Part shown: piece after piece, positions 40,157 to 48,601 of the stretch
Numbering within the stretch: position 1 is the stretch's first letter
Layout: each line of letters begins with the position of its first letter
Origin: Marinobacter sp. SS5-14b
GTDB lineage: Bacteria > Pseudomonadota > Gammaproteobacteria > Pseudomonadales > Oleiphilaceae
Assembly (NCBI RefSeq): GCF_030541005.1
Contig: NZ_JASSVM010000007.1
Coordinates: forward strand, 62,001-126,000
Reading direction: 5' to 3'
DNA length: 64,000 nt
Made by a program: the position numbers and the translations under genes
Notes under the pieces: model-generated
What the model was told of the DNA's origin: nothing
What the model saw: only the letters and a program-made list of their open reading frames with translations
The model's database searches: none

Positions 40157-41409
40157 TACAACCTTTCGATAATCCCTTCCACGACCTTGTCCAAGGCGCC
40201 CCGGTTCTTGTTCACCACCATCAGGGCTCTCGCACCAAAGGCACGGCACTCCTCGGAGTCAGACATCAAGCCACTGATTGCCTCAGCCAGATCGTCACTC
40301 CCTTCAACCATCTGCACGCCGTGATCCGCCAGCAGGCGCTCGTAAATGGTTTCAAAGTTGAACACATGGGGCCCGGAAAACACCGGAATGCCCCAGGCAG
40401 CGGGTTCGAGAGGGTTGTGACCACCCCGCTCTATCAATGACCCACCTACAAAGGCGATATCACTCGCGCCATACAGCATCATCAATTCACCCATGGTGTC
40501 GCCCAGATAAACCTGCGCACTCTGCGGGCTTTGATTTTTTGAACGACGGGCGACACTGAGCCCCATCTCTTCAGCCATGGCTGCAACTGAGTCGAAACGC
40601 TCCGGATGCCGGGGCACAATAATCAGCAATGCGTCACTGTGATGCTCAAGAATGCGCTGGTGCGCACTGAGCAGCTGCTCGTCTTCGCCTCCGTGGGTAC
40701 TGCCGGCAATCCAGACTTTCCGGCCCTCAAGTGTTTTCCGGACGACAGTGGATGCCTTTCGCACATCGTCGGGGATATCCACATCAAACTTGACGCTGCC
40801 GGTCACTTCAACCCGATGAGCGGCTACGCCGATGCGCTGAAATCGTTCGGCATCCCGCTCCGCCTGAGCAGCCACCCAGCTGATGCTTTTCATGACGGCG
40901 GCCGCAAACCGCCTCACTCTTTCATACCCCCGGGCAGAGCGCTCAGACAGGCGGGCATTGATCAGAAATACCGGCACATGGCGCCGCCGGCATTGGCGGA
41001 TCATATTGGGCCAGATTTCCGTTTCGAGGATAACCAGAATGCCGGGGTTTACATGATTAAGAAACCGCCGGATGGACCCCGGCGTGTCGTAAGGAGCATA
41101 GGCATAGGCTACCCTGTCCCCAAACATCTTCCGCGCCTGGGCCAGGCCGGTGTCTGTCATGGCTGTCATCAAAATGGTGGCCCCAAGATCCTTGGCAAGC
41201 AGACGCCTCACCAGGGGGCCAGCTGCAATGGTTTCACCAACGGACACCGCATGCACCCATATCACCGGGCCGGACATATCCGGCACTCTGCCCAGGCGGT
41301 GCTGCCAGTCTTTGCGCAACGCAGGCGCCTTGCGGCCCTGCCACCAGAGCCGGATCAGGATAAATGGCAAGGCCAACCGGATAAGCTGGGAATAGATAAA
41401 CTGAAACAC
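40156..41409 (-). CDS. waaA: Kdo transferase
   Basis: WaaA adds 3-deoxy-D-manno-octulosonic acid from CMP-Kdo to lipid IVA at the inner membrane. The 417-residue GT-B protein has an N-terminal hydrophobic anchor, the IWVHAVSVGETIAAGPL segment, ILETEIWPNMI, and the C-terminal GGSLIERGGHNPLEPAAWG donor site. All are typical. It marks one edge of the envelope-polysaccharide locus and is divergent from the lpxL-like gene at 41512. Confidence 0.96.
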   Translation of the reverse strand: MFQFIYSQLIRLALPFILIRLWWQGRKAPALRKDWQHRLGRVPDMSGPVIWVHAVSVGETIAAGPLVRRLLAKDLGATILMTAMTDTGLAQARKMFGDRVAYAYAPYDTPGSIRRFLNHVNPGILVILETEIWPNMIRQCRRRHVPVFLINARLSERSARGYERVRRFAAAVMKSISWVAAQAERDAERFQRIGVAAHRVEVTGSVKFDVDIPDDVRKASTVVRKTLEGRKVWIAGSTHGGEDEQLLSAHQRILEHHSDALLIIVPRHPERFDSVAAMAEEMGLSVARRSKNQSPQSAQVYLGDTMGELMMLYGASDIAFVGGSLIERGGHNPLEPAAWGIPVFSGPHVFNFETIYERLLADHGVQMVEGSDDLAEAISGLMSDSEECRAFGARALMVVNKNRGALDKVVEGIIERL

Positions 41410-41511
41410 GCAGGACTCCCGGCAAAACAGTGCGTTATCATAAAGCGAAATTTGTCGAGGGGGTGCATCTTGCCCCCGGGCTAAACGTTTGTCGATGCAG
41501 GATTCACGATT

Positions 41512-42474
41512 TTGAAAAAGAAGTACCGCAAGCTACCCAGAAACACCGACTACTCAGCTTACCGCCATCCCCGCTGGTGGCCAACCTGGCTGGGAATGGC
41601 CGTTATGTGGCTGGTCGCTCAGTTACCCATCCGCTTTCAATGGTGGCTGGGCAAACTTGTCGGTTTACTGGCGTGGAAACTGGCCAAAAGCCGCAGACAC
41701 ATTACCGAAGTGAACATTCGCCTGTGCTTTCCTGAGCTTCCGGCCCAACAGCAGGCAGCCTTGGTCAGAAACGCCTTCATTGCCAACGGTATCGGCCTGA
41801 TGGAGTTGGGCATTGCCTGGTTCCGCGACCCGAAAAAGCTTACAAGCATGACTCAAGTTCACGGCCTGGAGCATCTTGAGCAAGCCCGGAAAGATGGACA
41901 CGGCGTGCTGCTGCTTGGCGGCCATTACAGTACTCTGGACCTCGGCGGCAGCCTGGTGACCGAATACATTGAAGCGGATGTCATGCAGCGTGATCACAAC
42001 AACCCATTGACCAATGCCGTTATGACCCGGGCCCGGGGTCGGCGCTACGGCACCGTGCTTGGCTCCAAAGATCTCCGGGGACTATTCCGCAGCCTCAAAA
42101 ATAACCGTACGGTCTGGTATGCCACAGACCAGGACTACGGGCGCAAAGACATCGTATTCGCACCCTTTTTCGGCATTCCGGCCGGCACCATCACCGCCAC
42201 GTCCCGGATCGCGGAGCGCAGTAAATGCAGGGTTGTTCCGTTCAGCCACTTCCGCCGCGAAGACAAGCCCGGCTACGACATCTACTTTCACCCACCACTG
42301 GACGACTTTCCCAGTGGGAATGACCTGGAGGATGCCACCCGCATCAATGCCATCCTGGAACAGGAGATCCGAAAGGCTCCAGACCAATATCTGTGGATGC
42401 ATCGCCGCTTCAAAACCCGGCCAGACGAAAACGACCCCGGATTTTATGGGCGGGCACGCAAGAAAAAGAGGTAG
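41512..42474 (+). CDS. lpxL: Lipid A acyltransferase, LpxL/HtrB type (first copy)
   Basis: A late lipid A acyltransferase that adds a secondary acyl chain to Kdo2-lipid IVA. The 320-residue protein has an N-terminal membrane helix (WLGMAVMWLVAQLPIRF) and the catalytic H-x4-D motif HYSTLD (H138, D143). The segment DQDYGRKDIVFAPFFGIPA is typical. It starts at a TTG (41512) with GGA about 10 bases upstream. It heads a tightly packed run with the ELM1 gene (3-bp gap) and two GT4 genes. Confidence 0.9.
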   Translation: MKKKYRKLPRNTDYSAYRHPRWWPTWLGMAVMWLVAQLPIRFQWWLGKLVGLLAWKLAKSRRHITEVNIRLCFPELPAQQQAALVRNAFIANGIGLMELGIAWFRDPKKLTSMTQVHGLEHLEQARKDGHGVLLLGGHYSTLDLGGSLVTEYIEADVMQRDHNNPLTNAVMTRARGRRYGTVLGSKDLRGLFRSLKNNRTVWYATDQDYGRKDIVFAPFFGIPAGTITATSRIAERSKCRVVPFSHFRREDKPGYDIYFHPPLDDFPSGNDLEDATRINAILEQEIRKAPDQYLWMHRRFKTRPDENDPGFYGRARKKKR

Positions 42475-42477
42475 AAA

Positions 42478-43440
42478 GTGAGCGCAGAAACCCAGGCACC
42501 GGTCATCTGGCTGATCACGGATAACAAGCCAGGCCACAAGAACCAGCTCAAAGGGCTGGGGAACCGCCTGCGAGTGCTCACGGGCGCGGCTGTTTACTGG
42601 GTCAACGCAGAAGACTACTCCGTTCCTTTATGGCGAGCGGTGCTGGGGCTGGCTCCGGTCATGGATACCGCTCTACCGCCTCCGGCATTGATTGTTGCTG
42701 CAGGCACCGGTACACATCGTCTTCTATTGGCTTTGCGCCGCTATCGAAAGGCCCGCACCGTTATTCTGATGAAGCCAGCCTTCCCTCTCGCCTGGGTAGA
42801 CGCTGCCATTATTCCGGCCCACGACGAGGTGAAAGCATCCAAAAACGTCCTGATCACCGAAGGCGTCATCAATTCGGTGACGCCCCTTGCCAGGTTAACC
42901 ACCAAACCGGAAGCACTGATACTCGCAGGCGGGCCATCACCCCACTTCGACTGGGACAGCGATGCCATTCTCTCGCAGATCAGCGATCTGATTGCGCGAT
43001 ACCCCCAATGGCGATGGACCATCAGCGATTCACGCCGGACACCAGAAACCCTTGCGGCCCGGCTCGACGAACTGCAAGGCCCCAAGATTACCGTCATCCA
43101 CCACGGCAGCACCCACGACAGCTGGTTGAACCATCAGCTGGCCGCCTCAAAGGCGACATGGGTAACCCCCGACAGCGTCTCAATGGTGTGCGAAGCTGTG
43201 ACCTCCGGCGTGCCCACCGGCTTACTGGATTTGCCCGCCCGCCCGGGTAGTCGAGTCGCCAGCGGCATCAAGCGACTGGCGGAGCTGGGGCTTGTCGCCC
43301 ACTGGAGCGACCACGCCAGCGTAATGAACGAGCAGGTAGAACGCCATGCCCGGCTATGGGAAGCGGACCGCGCCGCCCGCTGGTTAATTGACCGGTTTCG
43401 GGTAAGCCCCGGCAACACCCCAAAGGAGCACCGTCATTGA
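42478..43440 (+). CDS. ELM1-family putative glycosyltransferase-like protein
   Basis: A 320-residue protein of the mitochondrial-fission ELM1 family (DUF1022), bacterial branch. Features: ITDNKPGHKNQLKGLGNRL at the start, LILAGGPSPHFDWD in the middle, and TPDSVSMVCEAVTSGVPTGLL near the end, which looks like the donor-site loop of a GT-B glycosyltransferase. The exact reaction is unknown; in bacteria such genes often sit in lipopolysaccharide clusters, as here. It starts at GTG 42478 and its stop overlaps the TTG of the next gene by one frame step (TTGA). Confidence 0.8.
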   Translation: MSAETQAPVIWLITDNKPGHKNQLKGLGNRLRVLTGAAVYWVNAEDYSVPLWRAVLGLAPVMDTALPPPALIVAAGTGTHRLLLALRRYRKARTVILMKPAFPLAWVDAAIIPAHDEVKASKNVLITEGVINSVTPLARLTTKPEALILAGGPSPHFDWDSDAILSQISDLIARYPQWRWTISDSRRTPETLAARLDELQGPKITVIHHGSTHDSWLNHQLAASKATWVTPDSVSMVCEAVTSGVPTGLLDLPARPGSRVASGIKRLAELGLVAHWSDHASVMNEQVERHARLWEADRAARWLIDRFRVSPGNTPKEHRH

Positions 43441-44546
43441 GAATACTTCAGGCACTTCCTGCACTTTACAGTGGCGGCGTAGAACGGGGCACCGTGGAGT
43501 TTGCCGCCGAACTGGTCAAGCGCGGCCATGAGTCTTTTGTAGTCTCCAATGGCGGGCCGATGGCTGAACAGGTGCGTGGTCAGGGCTCAACCCACATTCA
43601 CATGCCCATTCACCGAAAAAGCCTCGCCTCCTTCGGCCAGATTTTACCTATGCGGCAATTACTGCAGGACCTCAAGCCCGATATCGTTCATGTGCGCTCG
43701 CGCATGCCGGCATGGATCGTTCACCTGGCCCTGAAGACCTTGCCGAACGACCAACGGCCGGCGATTGTTTCCACCTTTCACGGCATGTACTCGGTGAATC
43801 CTTACAGTGCCATCATGGCCAAAGCCGACCACGTGATTGCGGTATCGAATTGCGTAAAAGACTATGTACTCAATAACTTTCACGTTCCGGAAGACCAGCT
43901 GACGGTCATCCAGCGCGGAGTGGATGTGGATGCCTTCCGTGACCGCGCCATCAACGAACAGTGGCTGGACATCCTGCTATCTCGCTTCCCTCAACTGGCT
44001 GGCAAGAAAGTCATCATGATGCCGGGACGGATTTCCCGCTGGAAAGGCCAAATGCACTTTCTGGAGGCAATGGAAAGAATTGTCCGCCACCGCCCCGATT
44101 GCCACGGCATTATCGTCGGGGGTGCAGAACCCGGAAAGGAGCGCTTCCTTCAGGAACTGGAAAAAGAACGGAGCCGGCTGCAGCTGACCGACAAAGTGAC
44201 TTTCCTTGGCCAGCGCAACGACATGACCAACCTTTACCTGTTCGCAGATGTCGTGTGCCACATGTCCACCAAGCCGGAACCTTTCGGGCGCACAGTCACC
44301 GAGGCTCTTGCCTCCGGCACACCGGTCGTTGCCTACAACCGGGGAGGGGCGGCGGAAACATTACAGGCTTGCTTCCGGGATGGACTGGTGGCACCAGATG
44401 ATGCCGGGGCATTCGCCAGCACGGTGTTGGCATTGCTGGATAAACCCCGGCCAGAGATTGAGTTGCCGGAGCGGTTTTTGTTGCGGGCGCAGACGGAGGG
44501 GACTTTGGGGGTTTATGAGAAGGCTCTTCGGGAGCGCCCAAGTTGA
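43437..44546 (+). CDS. Glycosyltransferase, GT4 type (first of two)
   Basis: A retaining GT-B glycosyltransferase of 369 residues. The N lobe opens MRILQALPALYSGGVERGTVEFAAEL, the hinge region has IMMPGRISRWKGQ, and the donor site has the EPFGRTVTEALASGTPVVAYNRGGAAETL signature with the E-x7-E pattern. It probably adds a sugar to the lipopolysaccharide core. The start is TTG within a TTGA overlap with the ELM1 gene, so translation is coupled. Substrate not assigned. Confidence 0.88.
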   Translation: MRILQALPALYSGGVERGTVEFAAELVKRGHESFVVSNGGPMAEQVRGQGSTHIHMPIHRKSLASFGQILPMRQLLQDLKPDIVHVRSRMPAWIVHLALKTLPNDQRPAIVSTFHGMYSVNPYSAIMAKADHVIAVSNCVKDYVLNNFHVPEDQLTVIQRGVDVDAFRDRAINEQWLDILLSRFPQLAGKKVIMMPGRISRWKGQMHFLEAMERIVRHRPDCHGIIVGGAEPGKERFLQELEKERSRLQLTDKVTFLGQRNDMTNLYLFADVVCHMSTKPEPFGRTVTEALASGTPVVAYNRGGAAETLQACFRDGLVAPDDAGAFASTVLALLDKPRPEIELPERFLLRAQTEGTLGVYEKALRERPS

Positions 44547-45544
44547 GAATCGCATTGTTGCTGGCTACGCCCGGTAGCGGCTGGGGCGGCATGGAAAAAC
44601 ACTGCACCGAACTTGCACAAGAGCTTGTGGAACTGGGGCATGACGTCCACGTTCTGGCCCATAGCAACTATCAGGACAAGTTCCCTGAGCCAGTCCGCTT
44701 TCACCCCTGCCCTATGACCCTGGGGCGAAGAAACCCATGGCTTCGCTGGAAGCTCCGGCGCACGTTGCAGCATATCCGCCCAACCATCGTGCATGCCCAT
44801 GGCAATAAGGCAGCCACCCTGGCCGCACTCACAAAACAGCCTCACTGGCAAACGATCGGCACGGTTCACGGAACGAAATCCAACGTCCGCCCGTTTACCT
44901 CACTCGATAAAGTCATTGCGGTGAGCCAGGCTATCTATGATCAGATTCAGCATCCCAGAAAGTATCTGATCTACAACGGGGTAAAACAACCGGACAGCTC
45001 CCCGGTCACTTTTCCCCTCAAGGGCTTCATCAAGGTTGTTGCTGCAGGACGACTCGAGCCAGTAAAGGGATTCGACAAACTCATCCAGGCCTGGGAGAGA
45101 GTCTGCTACATCACTCCTGAGGCACACCTGACAATCTTTGGGGACGGAAGCCTCAAAGGGCAGCTGAACGAGCTGGCGAAATCACATGGACTCATCAACT
45201 CAGTAACCCTCGCAGGCTTCCATACCGATATCGGGAGCATCCTTCAGAGCGCAGATCTTCTGGTGATAAGTTCTGAACGCGAAGGTTTCCCGTACATCCT
45301 GGCAGAAGCGCTTGTGGCTGGCTGCCCTGTAATCTCAACCCCAGTGTCAGGGTGCAGGGAACTGCTACCAGATACCGCTCTTGCAAGCGACACCACCACC
45401 GAAGCCATCGCGGAACTTCTATTCAGCGCCATCGAGAATATCGATGCATTGAGGGAGAGTCAGGAAGAGCTCTTCCGGTACGCGAACACACACTTGACAT
45501 CCGGCGCAATGGCCGGATCTACGGTTGCGGCGTATCAGGCCTGA
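44543..45544 (+). CDS. Glycosyltransferase, GT4 type (second of two)
   Basis: A 333-residue GT-B enzyme opening MRIALLLATPGSGWGGMEKHCTELAQELVELGHDVHV, with the hinge VVAAGRLEPVKGFDKLI and donor site EREGFPYILAEALVAGCPVISTPVSGCREL. It is related in architecture to its upstream neighbour. It starts at TTG in another TTGA overlap (44543-44546). Its 3' end overlaps the convergent SGNH-like gene by 26 bp. Confidence 0.88.
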   Translation: MRIALLLATPGSGWGGMEKHCTELAQELVELGHDVHVLAHSNYQDKFPEPVRFHPCPMTLGRRNPWLRWKLRRTLQHIRPTIVHAHGNKAATLAALTKQPHWQTIGTVHGTKSNVRPFTSLDKVIAVSQAIYDQIQHPRKYLIYNGVKQPDSSPVTFPLKGFIKVVAAGRLEPVKGFDKLIQAWERVCYITPEAHLTIFGDGSLKGQLNELAKSHGLINSVTLAGFHTDIGSILQSADLLVISSEREGFPYILAEALVAGCPVISTPVSGCRELLPDTALASDTTTEAIAELLFSAIENIDALRESQEELFRYANTHLTSGAMAGSTVAAYQA

Positions 45545-46202
45545 AGGATGACTGTTTTAACCCCGCCATAACCCGCGCTGCGACCAACTCGTGCCCGAAT
45601 GCGGAAAGATGCGTTCCATCATCCATCAGCGCTCTACACCGGGCAGACCAAAGATCCTCGTACGCATCCGCGTAAACTGCATTCGATCTATCCTCAGCGA
45701 TTTGGCGCAAAGCATCGTTGTACTGTTTGATTCGGGGGTTACGAGGCTCGTCGAGATTTGGAGAAGTCGCCACCAGCACAAACACTGTATCCGGAGCCGA
45801 GCTGACTACTTTCTGAATATTGCGGACATATTCCGGCAAGGGAACCTGTTCCACCGCTCCAAACCTGTCCTGAATCTGCCACTTGCGTGCCCACTTCTTG
45901 AACTTTTTCACCATCTTCCTGGCAATCTTTCGCCGGAGGCTATCCGGATAATAAAGTACGTAGGGTGCCCCTTTGAAGGTCAGCCAGGAGTCGACCAATC
46001 CGTATTGAATAAAGGCTACTGAATAGTTTGAAGCCGGATAATCCTCGTTGTAAAACAACAGCTCGCGGGTTGTGCTCATGGTATGCCCGCAGTTTTTGAG
46101 CTGCAGGGACAGGGTATCGCAGACGATTTCCGGCCAAAGCTTTACCGGGGTATCTTTCAGCCCCTCAGTATTGCAATCACCATAAGCTACCGCCCTTTTC
46201 AT
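45519..46202 (-). CDS. SGNH-hydrolase-like protein with Cys at the nucleophile position
   Basis: A 227-residue protein with the SGNH/GDSL fold pattern. The first block reads AVAYGDCNTEG; in the family the residue after GD is the nucleophilic Ser, here Cys10 (codon TGC). The last block DGTHLSAFGH supplies the expected Asp and His. The middle block has FVLVATSPNLDEPRNP. It may be a Cys-based hydrolase, a non-catalytic binder or an acyl-transfer variant. The ATG at 46202 is preferred because AGGA lies upstream and it begins directly at the first block. Confidence 0.72.
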   Translation of the reverse strand: MKRAVAYGDCNTEGLKDTPVKLWPEIVCDTLSLQLKNCGHTMSTTRELLFYNEDYPASNYSVAFIQYGLVDSWLTFKGAPYVLYYPDSLRRKIARKMVKKFKKWARKWQIQDRFGAVEQVPLPEYVRNIQKVVSSAPDTVFVLVATSPNLDEPRNPRIKQYNDALRQIAEDRSNAVYADAYEDLWSARCRALMDDGTHLSAFGHELVAARVMAGLKQSSFRPDTPQP

Positions 46203-46280
46203 AAGATTTTTCCTGTTCGAACCACATGCCCAAGCCAAGCATGCATAATACGCACATTAAATCACCAACGTTGCATCAGA

Positions 46281-46958
46281 ATGGTCACTCTGAATCTTAA
46301 CAACTGTAAGCCGTTTGCTCAGGGCTATAACCGCTACTGCTTCCAACACCCGAACAACCCGGACAGGTGCGTGAAGGTTATCCGGCCAGAGAACATCAAA
46401 GCCCGTTATCGCCGTCAATCTCCGGTAAAACGAGTTCTCGGTACAGCACGACTGAACGATAACGTCCAGGAGCTGAAAGCCCACTCACAACCGGCCATCC
46501 GCAAGCTCATCAGCGCAGGAAAGGAAGCCATCCTCTGGACACACTTGCCCCGATTCTACGGCAGCGTTGAAACCACGTTGGGCACCGCCAATGAGAGCGA
46601 GATTATTCGATGCGCTGACGGTTCCGTAGCCCCGACGCTGGAATCACTGATTCGTGGCAAAAAGGTAACTCCTGAGCTTCAGGAAGCAATCAGCCGATTT
46701 GAAGCCTGGCTGGCAGATACCCGTATTCTCACGCGCAACCTTCTGCCCCACAACCTGGTCGTCACCGACCGCTCCGGCCAATCGGAGCTCTTTCTGGTGG
46801 ATGGCCTGGGGGCGCCGACCATTCCACAGGCTTTGGCAGGGGTGCCCGGGTGGAGCAAGCGTTACATCACCAGAAAAATTGCCCGGTTCCATACAAGATT
46901 GGCCTGGGAGCAAGATAATCGAGGTTTATCCTGGGAAGATTTCCAACGCTTAAGATAA
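46281..46958 (+). CDS. YrbL-like kinase-fold protein
   Basis: A 225-residue protein resembling the PhoP-network protein YrbL: AQGYNRYCFQHPNNPDRCVKVIRPENIK resembles a kinase glycine loop and lysine strand, and LLPHNLVVTD.. ELFLVDGLG resembles the catalytic and metal-binding loops (HNL for DxxxxN; DG for DFG). Such folds phosphorylate small molecules or glycans; the substrate here is unknown. The ATG at 46281 is the first that fits the family; the upstream open frame crosses the divergent SGNH-like gene. Confidence 0.72.
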   Translation: MVTLNLNNCKPFAQGYNRYCFQHPNNPDRCVKVIRPENIKARYRRQSPVKRVLGTARLNDNVQELKAHSQPAIRKLISAGKEAILWTHLPRFYGSVETTLGTANESEIIRCADGSVAPTLESLIRGKKVTPELQEAISRFEAWLADTRILTRNLLPHNLVVTDRSGQSELFLVDGLGAPTIPQALAGVPGWSKRYITRKIARFHTRLAWEQDNRGLSWEDFQRLR

Positions 46959-47037
46959 AACCACGCCGCGCCCCATGGTAAGATAACGGGCACTTTTATC
47001 TGCAAAACTGGCAACTTTCACAACCCGGAGTGCACAT

Positions 47038-48459
47038 ATGATTCATCCCGTCATTATGGCCGGAGGCACCGGCTCTCGCCTTTGGCCCCTGTCCAGGCAA
47101 CTGAACCCGAAACAGTTCCTGAAGTTGACGGATGATCGATTGTCCATGCTGCAACTCACGGTTGCCCGGCTGGATGGTATGGAGTCTGCAGATCCTCTGC
47201 TGATCTGCAATGAAGAGCACCGTTTTCTCGCTGCAGAACAAATGCGCCAGGCGGGCTATAAAGATGCGCGGATTATCCTGGAACCTTGCGGACGCAACAC
47301 GGCTCCGGCAATTGCTCTGGCCGCCCTGCAACTGACCAAAGCTGCTGGTGAAGATTCTGCCGACCCACTGATGCTGGTGCTTGCCGCTGACCACCTGATT
47401 CAGGATGTCACCGCCTTTCAACAAGGCATACAAAAAGCGGTTCCGCTGGCGCAACAGGGCAACCTTGTCACCTTCGGCATTGTGCCAAGTCATGCCGAAA
47501 CCGGCTACGGCTACATTCAGCAGGGCCAGGCGCTCGAACCCGGTAGCTACAGTGTTAATCGGTTTGTTGAAAAACCCGACCTGACGACTGCCCAGGGGTA
47601 CCTTGCTTCTGGCGACTATCTCTGGAACAGTGGCATGTTCATGTTCGGTGCGCGCCAATACCTCGCAGAGCTACAGAAGTATCGCCCGGAGATTCTCGCC
47701 ATCTGCCAGGCGGCGGTGGACAACGCCAACGAAGATATCCACTTCACCCGCATTAACGAAAGCATCTTTGCCGATTGCCCCGAAGACTCCATTGACTATG
47801 CCGTTATGGAAAAGACCCGCAATGCGGCTGTCGTATCGCTGGACGCTGGCTGGAGCGACATCGGCTCCTGGTCTGCACTCTGGGAAGTGTCAGAGAAAGA
47901 CACTAACGGCAACAGCTTTGGCGGCGACGTCATCGCCCACGATACCGAGAGCACCCTGGTGAGGGCGGAAAGCCGACTGGTTGCAACCGTCGGGGTAAAG
48001 GACCTGGTGATTATCGAAACCAAAGATGCCCTGCTGGTCGCCCACAAGGATAAGGTTCAGGACGTTAAAAAGGTGGTCGAGCGCATCAAAGGCGATGGCC
48101 GTCACGAGCATATGAATCACCGGGAGGTTTACCGTCCCTGGGGCGTTTACGACTCCATCGACAACGGCCAGCGCTACCAGGTAAAACGCATAACAGTGAA
48201 ACCAGGTGCCAAGCTTTCAGTACAGATGCATCACCACCGGGCTGAACACTGGATTGTGGTCAGCGGCACGGCCAAAGTAACCAATGGGGAAAAAACCTAC
48301 CTGGTGACCGAAAACCAGTCCACTTACATTCCTGTGGGCCAGATTCACTCACTGGAAAATCCCGGTGTGATAGATCTTGAATTGATCGAAGTTCAGTCCG
48401 GTTCCTACCTCGGGGAAGATGATATTGTGCGGCTCGAAGACGTTTACGGCAGAGGCTAA
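47038..48459 (+). CDS. manC: Mannose-1-phosphate guanylyltransferase / mannose-6-phosphate isomerase
   Basis: A bifunctional type II enzyme of 473 residues making GDP-mannose, the donor for mannose, fucose or rhamnose-type residues. The N-terminal nucleotidyltransferase has [21 protein letters not shown] and the FVEKPD motif; the C-terminal cupin isomerase domain starts near residue 360 and contains [13 protein letters not shown] and [12 protein letters not shown]. No matching manB is in the window. It is in a short operon or alone, 79 bp after the YrbL-like gene. Confidence 0.94.
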   Translation: MIHPVIMAGGTGSRLWPLSRQLNPKQFLKLTDDRLSMLQLTVARLDGMESADPLLICNEEHRFLAAEQMRQAGYKDARIILEPCGRNTAPAIALAALQLTKAAGEDSADPLMLVLAADHLIQDVTAFQQGIQKAVPLAQQGNLVTFGIVPSHAETGYGYIQQGQALEPGSYSVNRFVEKPDLTTAQGYLASGDYLWNSGMFMFGARQYLAELQKYRPEILAICQAAVDNANEDIHFTRINESIFADCPEDSIDYAVMEKTRNAAVVSLDAGWSDIGSWSALWEVSEKDTNGNSFGGDVIAHDTESTLVRAESRLVATVGVKDLVIIETKDALLVAHKDKVQDVKKVVERIKGDGRHEHMNHREVYRPWGVYDSIDNGQRYQVKRITVKPGAKLSVQMHHHRAEHWIVVSGTAKVTNGEKTYLVTENQSTYIPVGQIHSLENPGVIDLELIEVQSGSYLGEDDIVRLEDVYGRG

Positions 48460-48601
48460 CGCCACTTTGCACATACATTGCCAGCCAATGGAAGAGACGT
48501 ACGTTAGCGGAAAGCCCGGACTTAGCTACCTAACAAAAAACCGTTAATATCGGACTTCTTTGGGGTTCCAGCTCCCCTAAATTACCGGAGTTCGAAACAT
48601 C

